A stretch of 64,000 bases of DNA. Source: Streptomyces olivochromogenes. GTDB lineage: Bacteria; Actinomycetota; Actinomycetes; Streptomycetales; Streptomycetaceae. The stretch is from positions 230,659 to 294,658 of the forward strand of contig NZ_KQ948453.1 of NCBI RefSeq assembly GCF_001514115.1, written 5' to 3'. Both the position numbers and the translations under genes were made by a program. Of this stretch, positions 51,049-58,985 are shown piece by piece. The notes below the pieces were generated by a model that ran no database searches, was not told where the DNA came from, and saw only the letters and a list, made by a program, of their open reading frames with translations. Each line of letters begins with the position of its first letter. Position 1 is the first letter of the stretch.

Positions 51049-51056
51049 GCGAAAAA

Positions 51057-51160
51057 GGTTCCAGCGGTTCCAGCGCTTTAGGTAATTCCTCCTGTTCGCT
51101 CTACGGGAGGAGAAACCTAGAGGCTGGAACCGCTGGAACCGCTGGAACCGAGCTGGAACC
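51057..51160. other. Candidate replication origin: iterons in a large inverted repeat
   Basis: Two 9-bp units GGTTCCAGC (51057, 51066) face four GCTGGAACC units (51123, 51132, 51141, 51152). Units 51057-51074 and 51123-51140 are perfect 18-bp arms. The interior also pairs (TAGGT/ACCTA, TCCTCC/GGAGGA), giving a nearly continuous hairpin around a 13-base loop. Iterons directly after a prim-pol/helicase pair suggest the element's origin. Confidence 0.6.
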
Positions 51161-51165
51161 GGACC

Positions 51166-51204
51166 AGTGCCGTCCACATCCTTACCGGGTGGGACGGCAC
51201 TTTG
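51166..51204 (+). terminator. Terminator of the replication operon
   Basis: AGTGCCGTCC and GGACGGCACT, perfect 10-bp stem, 16-base loop, followed by TTTG. It closes the primase-helicase-iteron module. Confidence 0.8.
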
Positions 51205-51393
51205 ATGCGTAGGCCGACCACGCCCCGTATCACTTGAAGTAACCCTGGCCAGCCACGTAGCCGCCACCCCTGGCGAAAGCCATGCGGCACCGCCGTCACG
51301 ACGGCTTCACCCCCAACGCCCGTGCTGCGCCCGGTCGCCAGCCACAGGTTGCTGAGGCACCTGCCGCGCAAGGCGACCACGTGACCGTGCAAG

Positions 51394-51942
51394 ATGTCCC
51401 CCATGGCACAGCAGTGGGGAACCGTGGTGGCCGCTCTCATCGGCGTGGGTGGCGCCTTCGGCGGCATCTTCTTGGGGCGGAGACAGGTCACCGACCAGGC
51501 CGCGGTGGAGCACGGCCAGTGGCTTCGGGGGCAGCGCCAGGAGGCGTACGTGGCGCTGTTGGAGGCCTGGGACACCGGCGTGAAGCGGTTCGACGAGCGG
51601 GTTGAGAACTGGGAGGACGAGCACTACGCCGCGGAGAACTTCGAGGGGAACGGGTGGGAGGAGAGCGAGAAGTCGATCTACCACCGCACCCACGAGATCG
51701 CTGAGACGGTGCAGCGGGCGATCGAGCGAGTGGAGCTGCTGGGCCCCAAGAGCGTCGATGACGCCTCCGTTCGCCTCACAGACGCGCTGGGCGCGCTGAA
51801 GGACGCCGTGCGCTCGAAGGCGGGTGGCGAGGAGTGGCCGGACTGGACGGCGTACCGCGAGGCGACAGAGAAGACAGACGCGGCGCGTCGCGGCTTTCTG
51901 ATGGCCTCGCGAGAGACGATGCGCGCGGCCCCGCGGCCGTAG
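51394..51942 (+). CDS. Small membrane-anchored protein, unknown
   Basis: A 182-residue protein with an N-terminal membrane helix (GTVVAALIGVGGAFGGIFLG) and a long helical, charged cytoplasmic part. ATG at 51394 or 51403 can both serve. Ribosome sites are weak. A truncated relative of its first 30 residues occurs at 54505-54603. Similar short anchored proteins are common in actinophage elements, but the function is not known to me. Confidence 0.65.
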   Translation: MSPMAQQWGTVVAALIGVGGAFGGIFLGRRQVTDQAAVEHGQWLRGQRQEAYVALLEAWDTGVKRFDERVENWEDEHYAAENFEGNGWEESEKSIYHRTHEIAETVQRAIERVELLGPKSVDDASVRLTDALGALKDAVRSKAGGEEWPDWTAYREATEKTDAARRGFLMASRETMRAAPRP

Positions 51943-52431
51943 GCGGCGGCGCTACCGCTGCGCCCTGACCCTGGTTCGTTCGAGTAACCCGAGGGCAGGC
52001 ACCGAGCGCCGCCCCCTCCAACGGTTCGTATCCGTACAAGCGATACGGAGCCGGTCAGGGGTCCGTTGAACGGACACCTGGCCACGCAAGCGACCGTCGC
52101 CGTGACGGTCAGCGCTCGACCGCCCCGCTCACCGCCAGCCTCGCACCAACGGGACGCTGCGCCCTCCTGGCCGGCCAACCCCTGGTGACGGCTCGTCAGG
52201 CCCGCTCGGGCCACTCGCGGGCATCTCGCCGCGTCACCTGCTCGCCCTGGGGTTACAGACACAGGCCCGTCGAGAGGGACTGAGAGGGGCACGAGGCGAC
52301 TTGGCAGCTTTGGTATACCAAGCAGGTTGCTACGCGCAAGGTTCTTCGCCACGCTCACGGCCGCTCAGGCGGTCTCGCCCCTCACGACCCTCCCCCTCGT
52401 CCGCTCTCGCGTCTCAGTCGTGAGCACCCCG
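51943..52431. other. Gene-free stretch with several palindromes
   Basis: No credible gene in 489 bases. It holds inverted repeats CGTATC/GATACG (52027-52047), GTCCGTT-G-AACGGAC (52061-52075) and TTGGTATACCAA (52310-52321). Such a cluster inside an element may be a regulatory or cis-acting transfer/replication region. Confidence 0.5.
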
Positions 52432-53148
52432 TCAGATCAATGCCGCCGCCGTGGCGATCAGCGTGAGACCCGCGATCACCGCGGAGACGAGGGCGATGCG
52501 GTCCCCGCTGGATAGCCGCGACCAGGTCGACCCCCACTGGACGTCTTCCGTCACCTTGAAGACGGGGCGGTCAGCCCGGCCGTTCACCCATTCCCTCACC
52601 AGCTGCGTGCCGCCAAGGACCAGGACCCCGACGCCCGAGATCTGCGTCAGGTAGTCGTAGAAGTCGCGGGGCCCGGCATACGTCATGGACGGGACCCAGA
52701 TCATCAACACCAAGGCCATGAGGAGAGCCGTTTGACGGACCTGGGGTATGCGGTAGCGGTGCTCCGCGGCGCCGTGGGCCTCCTCCAGGATCTCGCCCAG
52801 CCGGTGGGCCTGGCCGTGGGTCCAGATGGGGTCGCCGGAGCGCACCGTCACCGTGACGACGCCGTCCTCGAACTCGATGCTGACGTACCTGGCTGCTCCC
52901 TCGTCCCGCTCGAAGGTAAGCGCGGTCCACGGTGTCCGGTCGGACACGTACGGCAGCGCCGCGCGGGCGGCGTTGAGGTCGTCGAGCGTGTCCTCCTGGA
53001 GATGGGCGTTGCCCACGGTGCACCTCACCGACACCGTTCCCGCGGGCGCGCCCTCACCGGCCACCAGGAACACCTTGTCGAGCTCGGTCCGCCCGACGCG
53101 GGCGTGAAAGTAGGTGGCGGTTCTCGCGATCACGGGTGGAGCGGCCAT
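52432..53148 (-). CDS. Membrane protein with cytoplasmic N-terminal domain, unknown
   Basis: A 238-residue protein. Residues about 1-135 are soluble with beta-rich character, followed by two membrane spans (about 143-185), then a charged stretch and a final span at the C-terminus. ATG at 53148 is preferred. The frame continues upstream without a ribosome site. No family recognised. Confidence 0.65.
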   Translation of the reverse strand: MAAPPVIARTATYFHARVGRTELDKVFLVAGEGAPAGTVSVRCTVGNAHLQEDTLDDLNAARAALPYVSDRTPWTALTFERDEGAARYVSIEFEDGVVTVTVRSGDPIWTHGQAHRLGEILEEAHGAAEHRYRIPQVRQTALLMALVLMIWVPSMTYAGPRDFYDYLTQISGVGVLVLGGTQLVREWVNGRADRPVFKVTEDVQWGSTWSRLSSGDRIALVSAVIAGLTLIATAAALI

Positions 53149-53349
53149 GACAGGAGTATGCCGATCTGACGGTCCGACCGCGTCCACGTGACCACTCCAA
53201 GCGGCGGCAGGTGACCGTTTCGTTACCGACTGGCCACGGGTGAGGCTGAGTTGCGCCGGGCGTCGCGCGTCCCGCAGTCGGATCGGTCGGTGACGCTCAG
53301 CGCCCCGCGCTGTCACCGGGGCTCTCAACTCCCGCTACGCTCCCGCCTC

Positions 53350-53970
53350 ATGGGAACACCCTGGGCCTCGATCATCGCCGGGACGACGGCCGTCTTCAGC
53401 GCGGTCGCCACAGGCGGCGCCTGGCTTGCCGCTCGCCGGGCCAACGCCACCGCGGACGCGGTCGCCCGCATCGAGCGCGATCGCTGGCACGCCGAGCTGA
53501 CGCCGCAGTTCCGGATCACGCTGGAGCGCACCAACAACCGCACCGACAGGTTGAGCGTGCACCTGGCGGGCCCACTGTCCCTCGGGTCGCTCGACGAGAT
53601 CCGTGTGGTCGTCATGTCGAGCGACGACATGGACCGTGCGCCCCGGCTTGCTGGGCCACCCACCCAGGACGAGGTGGACGCGCAGGTGTGGGGTCCGTAC
53701 AGGTTCACGCACGGCGCGGACGGGGCGGACGTCGACGGCCGGACCATCGCGCCCTTCGCCCTGCGAGTTGGCGCGGGCCGGCCGTTCAGCATCGAGAAGA
53801 CGTCGCCGCCGCCCTGGCAGGAGGGCAGCGACCGGGTGGAGCGCTGGCGGGACCAGTGGCTCAACAAGCCGATGCGCCTGGTCCTCACCTGCCGCCGGGG
53901 TGGCCTCGACCCGTGGGTGGTCCCGTACGAGGTGGAGGTGCCCCAGGCGCCGCGGGTGCGAACCCTGTAG
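53350..53970 (+). CDS. Membrane-anchored protein, unknown
   Basis: A 206-residue protein with an N-terminal span (SIIAGTTAVFSAVATGGAWL) and a soluble C-terminal domain (about 45-206). It resembles small chromosomal and phage proteins of Streptomyces that carry one anchor and a beta-rich domain. ATG at 53350 is the likely start. Its last 86 bases overlap a converging ORF. Confidence 0.65.
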   Translation: MGTPWASIIAGTTAVFSAVATGGAWLAARRANATADAVARIERDRWHAELTPQFRITLERTNNRTDRLSVHLAGPLSLGSLDEIRVVVMSSDDMDRAPRLAGPPTQDEVDAQVWGPYRFTHGADGADVDGRTIAPFALRVGAGRPFSIEKTSPPPWQEGSDRVERWRDQWLNKPMRLVLTCRRGGLDPWVVPYEVEVPQAPRVRTL

Positions 53971-54250
53971 CTGGCCGACCATCGGCCGGTGAGGGGTCCT
54001 CCTCAGGCCCGTTCCGCAGACGGCGAGACGTGAGGCGGTGGTTGAGCACCACGCGCCACCACTCCAGCCGGTCCGCCGACTCCTGCGGCAGGGCACGGAC
54101 GAGGAGACGCGCCAGGGTGACGAGCGCGCCGGTGATGGTGGTGAGGACGACGAGGGACGCCGCGGCCCAGGATGGGACCGCTGAGAGGTCGGGCAGCACG
54201 GGAGGTCGGCTTTCCGGAGGCACGTTGGCGAGGCCTGCGACGGGCCTCAC
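53885..54250 (-). CDS. Small single-span membrane protein, unknown
   Basis: A 121-residue predicted protein with one membrane helix (WAAASLVVLTTITGALVTLARL) and a basic segment RLEWWRVVLNHRLTSRRLRN. The Pro/Gly-rich last ~40 residues overlap the converging gene antisense. The start is GTG at 54250 without a good ribosome site. The gene is plausible but not certain. Confidence 0.45.
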   Translation of the reverse strand: MRPVAGLANVPPESRPPVLPDLSAVPSWAAASLVVLTTITGALVTLARLLVRALPQESADRLEWWRVVLNHRLTSRRLRNGPEEDPSPADGRPATGFAPAAPGAPPPRTGPPTGRGHPGGR

Positions 54251-54504
54251 ACGGTCTTGCCGAGGAGCGTGGTGCTGGCCGAGCGGTAGTGCTGGGTACG
54301 CCCATGCTGTCGGGAGATCGCTCGACTCGGCCCCGCTTGCGGTGGCCCGTCACCGGGTTCGGCATGCCGGTGACGCCGTTGGCGCCACGCCCGCCATGCC
54401 AACCCCCGGATCTCTCACTGTCTCCGTCGCCCGGTGCATTCCCCGGGCGGGTGATCCCTACACTCCCGCCGCTGACCGGTACCGCGCACGGCACCATTTC
54501 CCGC
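54251..54504. other. Short gap with hairpins
   Basis: No gene seen. Two inverted repeats, GTCACCGG/CCGGTGAC (54349-54374) and CGCCCGG/CCGGGCG (54428-54449), and a possible -10 TACACT near 54460 lie here. Confidence 0.35.
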
Positions 54505-54603
54505 GTGGGAGAGCAGTGGGGCCACGTCGTGGTCGCCGTCATCGGGCCGGGCGGCATCGTCCTGGACTGTTGGCTGGCATCCAGCCAACAGTCAGTCGCG
54601 TGA
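54505..54603 (+). pseudogene. Truncated paralogue of the 51394 membrane protein
   Basis: A 32-codon frame from GTG 54505. Its first 20 residues (VGEQWGHVVVAVIGPGGIVL) align with MAQQWGTVVAALIGVGGAFG of the gene at 51394, and the DNA is similar too. It stops after a WLAS segment and is overlapped by a terminator-like hairpin. It looks like a decayed copy, though a short peptide cannot be ruled out. Confidence 0.4.
54567..54591 (-). terminator. Terminator after 54592-55005 gene
   Basis: CTGTTGGCTGG and its complement flank a 3-base loop, immediately after the minus-strand stop at 54592. Confidence 0.65.
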
Positions 54604-55005
54604 GCTGCCTTGGCCGTCGCCGTCGTCCGCGCTGATGCCTGCCTCGTCCGTCTCAGGAGAACGCGATTGACTCGCGTCCTTAAGCCGACGCTCCATCAAT
54701 ACGGGGGTAGCGCCAGCATTCAGCCACGTCATAGCCACGAGATTCACGAGGCAGAAGAATGACAGAACGACGGCAATTGGGACCCTCAATACGTCGGTGA
54801 CGCTAAGGACAATTAGAGCGAGGGAGACCCCGAACTCGACGGTGAGCGCCACGCTCGCGCGGCGTCCCCGCCTGCCTGGCCGTCGCTTCAGCTGCCGGTC
54901 GATCGCCGCCGCCCAGCTGATGACCTCCCGTCGGGAGCGCGGTTGGAAGGCCGGTGCCTGGCGCGTGTACACGGCGATGACTCGTCGGGCAAGAGAGGTC
55001 GTCAT
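54592..55005 (-). CDS. Two-span membrane protein, unknown
   Basis: A 137-residue protein: basic N-terminus (RQLKRRPGRRGRRA), two membrane helices (about 50-95) and a short acidic, Ser-rich tail. It follows the 55011-55484 gene on the same strand by five bases, forming a two-gene operon. No family recognised. Confidence 0.65.
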   Translation of the reverse strand: MTTSLARRVIAVYTRQAPAFQPRSRREVISWAAAIDRQLKRRPGRRGRRASVALTVEFGVSLALIVLSVTDVLRVPIAVVLSFFCLVNLVAMTWLNAGATPVLMERRLKDASQSRSPETDEAGISADDGDGQGSSRD

Positions 55006-55010
55006 GGCGT

Positions 55011-55484
55011 TCAGCTCCCTTCCTGCCCACTCGGGTCCGGGGAGGCGGCGGGCGGGCGAGAGCCCGGCTGCGCCTGCCTTTCAGCCGCCGCCTGTGCCTG
55101 CATCACCTTGAAGCCTTCCCGCGTCACGCCGACGAGGAACGGCACGAACAGCGTGATCTTCTCCAGCATGAACGGCACGGCGCCACCCACGATGAAGGCA
55201 AGCCACGGGGTCATCGCGTCGCCGCTGGAGGCCGTGATGGCCGCGGCGCCAACGAAGCCCACCGCCACCCTGAGCCCCGCGGCGATCAGGTAGGCAACGA
55301 CTCCGGGGGAACCGTCGTCACTGGCCGCGCTCTGAGGCGCGGGCGCGGCCTTGGGGTCGTTCAGGCTCGGCGCGCCCACCTTCCACGGCAGCTTCCGCCA
55401 GCGCCTCACCGCGATCATGTAGTCCACGGCTTCCACGGCGAAGCCCCCGACCGCGCCCCATAAGGCGCCCTCCAGCCAGTCCAT
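55011..55484 (-). CDS. Membrane protein, unknown, first gene of two-gene operon
   Basis: A 157-residue protein with an N-terminal hydrophobic segment (LEGALWGAVGGFAVEAVDYM), two central spans (about 65-115), and an amphipathic, Gln/Ala/Pro-rich tail. The overall layout recalls small phage membrane proteins, but there are no residues diagnostic of holins, so I do not call it one. Confidence 0.6.
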   Translation of the reverse strand: MDWLEGALWGAVGGFAVEAVDYMIAVRRWRKLPWKVGAPSLNDPKAAPAPQSAASDDGSPGVVAYLIAAGLRVAVGFVGAAAITASSGDAMTPWLAFIVGGAVPFMLEKITLFVPFLVGVTREGFKVMQAQAAAERQAQPGSRPPAASPDPSGQEGS

Positions 55485-55629
55485 CCGCTGAGCGTAGGGG
55501 TGACGAGGTCACCCTCACCACCGGTTCATCCCGGTTCCTGCGAACTGCCCTGCTCTGCGGCGCACGTTGAGAACGGACATCTCTCGCAGTGTGGTACAGA
55601 CTGGCCCATCAGGGTAAGATCGACTTGTC

Positions 55630-55845
55630 ATGAACGCGACGACAAGTGAGGTGATGGCGACGAACACGACGGACGGCGCGGGCAGCGTCCTCGTCCGGCT
55701 GACGACGTACGTGCCGGTTGAGCTCCGGAACCGCATCGACGCCCAGGCGGAGCGGGAGAACCGCACGCGGGCGAACCTCACCCGCCGCCTCCTGGCCGAG
55801 TGGGCGAGCGAGGTCCCCAGCGGCACCGAGGGGAGGAACGCGTGA
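55630..55845 (+). CDS. Ribbon-helix-helix regulator
   Basis: A 71-residue protein with the CopG-like fold: strand VLVRLTTYVPVEL, helix RNRIDAQAERENR, helix TRANLTRRLLAEWASEV. TAAGAT at 55615-55620 is a good -10 box 9 bases before the ATG, so the mRNA is probably leaderless. It begins a five-gene, tightly overlapped run to 57252. Confidence 0.75.
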   Translation: MNATTSEVMATNTTDGAGSVLVRLTTYVPVELRNRIDAQAERENRTRANLTRRLLAEWASEVPSGTEGRNA

Positions 55846-56303
55846 GCGACGACGTCATCCAGACCCACCGTGAGTGTGGCCTCACGGTCTACCGCTACCC
55901 CGTGAACGCGGCGCGCTCCACGGTCACCTGGCGGCGGGTCAACCTCGACGCGGTGGCGCTGCCGGAGCCGGTGGGGGACGCGGATCTCACCGCCGAGGAT
56001 GAGGCGGTCGTCGGCAACACCGGGACGGGGATCTACACCACGCACCAGTGCCCGGCCCGCGTCGTGCCCTGCCGGAGGTGCGGTGACCCGATCATCAAGG
56101 TGACCCGCCGCTACGACGGCTCTTCCTGGCGCTTCACGCTTCTCGACGCCACTCCCGACCCCAACGGGACGGTCACCCTCGACGAGAACGGCCACGCCAC
56201 CACGGACCTGGCCGCCTACCCCGACGGCGAGCGGTACCGCGTTCACCGCGACCTCCCGACGCAGCAGCGGCCGCCCACCTCGCCCAACCGGAGCCTCCGA
56301 TGA
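55842..56303 (+). CDS. Unknown element protein with zinc-ribbon-like Cys pair
   Basis: A 153-residue protein. A single cysteine pair, CRRCG, is preceded by HQCPAR and could form part of a zinc site at about residues 68-82. GTG at 55842 overlaps the ribbon-helix-helix stop (GTGA), and its end overlaps the next ATG. Function unknown. Confidence 0.6.
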   Translation: MSDDVIQTHRECGLTVYRYPVNAARSTVTWRRVNLDAVALPEPVGDADLTAEDEAVVGNTGTGIYTTHQCPARVVPCRRCGDPIIKVTRRYDGSSWRFTLLDATPDPNGTVTLDENGHATTDLAAYPDGERYRVHRDLPTQQRPPTSPNRSLR

Positions 56304-56695
56304 CGCTGACGCCTGACGCCCCACCACTCACCTCACCCCTGCCACCCTCGGTCACCGCGGACCCGCGCCGAGCCGAGGGCCTCGACCGCGTCCGCCGTCA
56401 GGTGCTCGCGGGCTCCACCAGTCGCCGCGTGGAGACGCGCGCCGACGAGGCCGCGGCGATGAGCCTGCTCCTGGCGGCTGCCGCCGACGGCGATGAGGCC
56501 GCCCGGACGACGCTCGCCACGCTCGGCCAACTGCCGTGCACCTGGCGGGAGCTGCGGGCACGAGTGACCGCCTCGCCGCCCCGAAAGGGCAGCCCGGTAG
56601 ATACACCTGCCCTGGCCGGCTCGCGCCCGCTCGCGGTCACTCGGCCCCGTTCTCGGGTCAGTGGCAGCCAGTTGCCAGCGGGGGTGACCGCGTGA
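56300..56695 (+). CDS. Unknown element protein
   Basis: A 131-residue protein with Pro-rich ends and a helical core rich in Ala/Arg (RRVETRADEAAAMSLLLAAA). ATG at 56300 and GTG of the next gene at 56692 show four-base overlaps on both sides. No motif recognised. Confidence 0.55.
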   Translation: MTLTPDAPPLTSPLPPSVTADPRRAEGLDRVRRQVLAGSTSRRVETRADEAAAMSLLLAAAADGDEAARTTLATLGQLPCTWRELRARVTASPPRKGSPVDTPALAGSRPLAVTRPRSRVSGSQLPAGVTA

Positions 56696-57252
56696 GCGCC
56701 GCCGTGACCCGGGAGGTCTACGCCCTGGTCGACGAGAGCGGGACGGTTCGCTACGTCGGGCAGTCCGCCAACGCCAGGGCGCGGACGGGCAAGCACCGCT
56801 GGGACGCCCTCCACAACCCCGGGGACGGCCGCCCCGTGGCGGCGTGGCTGCGCTCCCTGGACGCGACGCCGACGGTGCGAGTGCTCGCCACGGTTGACGC
56901 GGCTGACGCCGTGGCCGTGGAGAACCGGTGGATCCGCCAGCTGCGGCGGGACCCAGCCGCCCAGCTGTTGAACCTCCGCCCCTACGAGGACCTGGCCGGC
57001 CTTCCCGGCGTGGACCCCGCAGCCGTGGCGCGGATGCGCTGGTCCCTGGCCAGGGTCCCGAGCGCTCAGCGCCGCGCGCGGGTCAGCGCCGTTCTGCGCG
57101 GTCACCGGGTCAGTGCCGAGACGCGGCGCCGGATCGGCCTCGCCACGCGGGGCCGTCCAAAGTCCCCCGCGCACCGGGCGGCGATCTCAGCGGGCGTCAC
57201 CAGCTGGCACGCCCGCCGTCGTCTCAAGGAGGCGCGCGTCGACGCCCGCTAG
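56692..57252 (+). CDS. Second GIY-YIG nuclease with NUMOD3-like segments
   Basis: A 186-residue protein with the GIY-YIG core (EVYALVDESG, RYVGQSANARAR), a Glu in AVENRWIRQL, and C-terminal NUMOD3-like units (AETRRRIGLATRGRPKSPAH, RAAISAG). It is diverged from the first GIY-YIG gene at 45692. GTG at 56692 is used. It ends the 55630-57252 operon, just before virion-like genes. Confidence 0.82.
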   Translation: MSAAVTREVYALVDESGTVRYVGQSANARARTGKHRWDALHNPGDGRPVAAWLRSLDATPTVRVLATVDAADAVAVENRWIRQLRRDPAAQLLNLRPYEDLAGLPGVDPAAVARMRWSLARVPSAQRRARVSAVLRGHRVSAETRRRIGLATRGRPKSPAHRAAISAGVTSWHARRRLKEARVDAR

Positions 57253-57326
57253 GCCGGCCACCCGGCCCCCGCCGACCTACACGCCCCACCGTCCGTTCCC
57301 AGCGGACGCGCTCTCAGGAGAAGAAC

Positions 57327-57620
57327 GTGACTCTCCCTCAGCCCAACTCCGCCATCACCACGGCCAACCTCATCCCCGTCCCGTCCAGCGCCACGAACGT
57401 GACCCTGTTCCCATAGGCGGGGTCCGGCAACGCCCGCGTCGTCTGGAACGACTCCACCGCGACCCTCTACCTGAAGTTCGGCGCCACCGCCGCCACGACG
57501 GACTTCACGGTGAAGCTCGCTCCGGGCGCCTACTACGAGTTCCCGCAGCCCCTCTACGTCGGCCGCGTCGACGGCATCTGGGACAGCGCGAACGGCTTCG
57601 CGCGTCTGACGAGCTGGTAA
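57327..57620 (+). pseudogene. Virion-associated small protein interrupted by an in-frame TAG
   Basis: From GTG 57327 (ribosome site AGGAG) the frame reads as a typical small actinophage structural protein, except that codon 30 (57414-57416) is TAG. The reading resumes without any shift for 67 more sense codons (STATLYLKFGATAATTDFTV, YYEFPQPLYVGRVDGIW) to TAA at 57618-57620. It is thus a nonsense-mutated gene, a suppressed or read-through codon, or a sequence error. Confidence 0.65.
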
Positions 57621-57632
57621 GGGAGAACGAAC

Positions 57633-58550
57633 ATGCCTCTGTACCCAGACCAGTTCAACGGCGCCAGCATCGCTGGCAACCTCACGGTCAACGGCAGCTC
57701 AACCCTGACCAACCCCGTCACCGTCAACGGCCAGCAGGTCGCCCGTACCGTCGACCTGCAGATCTTCACCGCCAGCGGCACCTGGACCAAGCCCACCAAC
57801 GCCACGTCCGTCTCCGTCCTGCTCGTCGGCGGTGGCGGTGGCGGTGGCTCCGGCCGCCGCGACGCGGCAGGCACGGTCCGCTGTGGCGGTGGTGGCGGTG
57901 CCGGTGGTGGTGGCTTCCTCAAGGTCTTCCACGCCTCCGACCTCGGCGCCACCGTGTCCGTCACCGTGGGTGCGGGCGGCGGCGGTGGCGCCGCTCAGAC
58001 CACCAACGCCACCAACGGCAACGCCGGTACAGCTGGTGGTGTCAGCAGCTTCGGCACGTTTGCCCGCGTCGGCACCTCCGGCGCGGGAAGCGGTGGAACC
58101 GGCGCCTCGGGAACCGGTGGTTCCGGGGGCGTTGGCACCTCGGCAAGCGGCGCTGGTGGAGCCGCGTCGACCACCGGTGGTGTCGGCGGCGTCGGCAACC
58201 CGGGGGTCATGCCCGGCGCGGGCGGTGGCGCGGGTGGTGGGATCACCTCCGGCGACAGCGCCTCAAACGGCGGCTCCGGTGGTGGAAACGCGGCCAACCA
58301 GAACGGAAGCGGTGGCGTCGTCGACAGCACCGCACCCACCTCACCCACCGACGCGGCTGCCAACTCCGGTCTCCCTGGCGGTGGCGGCGGTGGCGGGGCC
58401 GCGTCCATCACGACCGCGGCGCAGGCTGGCGCCAACGGTGCCCTGTACGGCGGTGGTGGCGGCGGTGGTGGCGCGTCCCTGAACGGCAACAACAGTGGTG
58501 CAGGCGGAGCCGGGGCCAACGGCATCGTCATGGTCTTCACGTACTTCTAG
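57633..58550 (+). CDS. Polyglycine-rich phage tail/receptor-binding protein
   Basis: A 305-residue protein. Residues about 1-40 are a short shaft-like region. FTASGTWTKPTNATSVSVLL marks the entry to the glycine-rich domain widespread in phage tail fibres and adhesins. Residues 65-290 are Gly/Ala/Ser/Asn-rich with runs up to seven Gly, compatible with a polyglycine-II bundle, ending GANGIVMVFTYF. It probably forms a fibre tip. ATG at 57633 follows GGGAG. An antisense-like frame over the same span is an artefact of its GC-rich codons. Confidence 0.85.
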   Translation: MPLYPDQFNGASIAGNLTVNGSSTLTNPVTVNGQQVARTVDLQIFTASGTWTKPTNATSVSVLLVGGGGGGGSGRRDAAGTVRCGGGGGAGGGGFLKVFHASDLGATVSVTVGAGGGGGAAQTTNATNGNAGTAGGVSSFGTFARVGTSGAGSGGTGASGTGGSGGVGTSASGAGGAASTTGGVGGVGNPGVMPGAGGGAGGGITSGDSASNGGSGGGNAANQNGSGGVVDSTAPTSPTDAAANSGLPGGGGGGGAASITTAAQAGANGALYGGGGGGGGASLNGNNSGAGGAGANGIVMVFTYF

Positions 58551-58585
58551 GAGGAACGCGGTGAACCACTACGTCGTGTAAGACG

Positions 58586-58615
58586 AGAGGGTCACGCCCC
58601 ACGGCGTGGCCCTCT
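58586..58615 (+). terminator. Terminator after the polyglycine gene
   Basis: GAGGGTCACGCC pairs with GGCGTGGCCCTC (one G-U pair) around a 4-base loop, followed by TTC. A six-codon GTG...TAA frame just before it is not called. Confidence 0.7.
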
Positions 58616-58630
58616 TCGCGTCTGAGCACC

Positions 58631-58954
58631 TCAGCCCGGATTTCCCTCGTGATCAGCGATCTCACCGATCGTCTGCTGGATCATGTTGTCGACCACCGGT
58701 TCAGTGATCCCGTCGCAGGCGCGGTACACCGGCTCTCGGTGCCAGTTGGTCGGGTCGATGAGTTCAGCCCGAGCCTCGTCGATGATCAGCGTGCTGCACC
58801 CTGGGGTCTTCTCCGGGGGTGGCGGCGTGCTGCAGTCCATCAGCCTCGGGTTGCATCGCTCACCTGCGCCATTGTCACCCCCAGTCGACGCGCAGCCGGT
58901 CAGGCTGAGCGCCAGGGCGGCCACCGCGACCCACTTCAACCGTCTTCGGTTCAC
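58631..58954 (-). CDS. Small lipoprotein, unknown
   Basis: A 107-residue predicted lipoprotein: signal peptide with LSLTGC lipobox (Cys21) and a mature part with four Cys (ERCNPRLMDC, PGCSTLII, YRACDG) that may form two disulfides. On the opposite strand to the virion-like genes, next to the Mrr-like gene, it looks like a lysogenic-conversion ('moron') gene, for example superinfection exclusion. That role is inferred from position only. Confidence 0.65.
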   Translation of the reverse strand: MNRRRLKWVAVAALALSLTGCASTGGDNGAGERCNPRLMDCSTPPPPEKTPGCSTLIIDEARAELIDPTNWHREPVYRACDGITEPVVDNMIQQTIGEIADHEGNPG

Positions 58955-58985
58955 TTTTCGTCCTCACGTGACGACCGGCTGACCA

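Noticed and set aside
55011..55484. Holin call for the small membrane protein
   Set aside because: Span number and size would fit, but it lies on the strand opposite the late genes, has no endolysin beside it and no diagnostic residues.
57113..58564. 483-codon frame overlapping the amber gene and polyglycine gene
   Set aside because: Arg/His-rich shadow reading of the Gly-rich gene and its neighbours, without coding character.
58561..58620. Six-codon GTG...TAA frame that could continue past TAA as a protein
   Set aside because: The continuing reading coincides with a terminator stem and then runs antisense to the lipoprotein gene, so the resemblance to a read-through gene is probably accidental.
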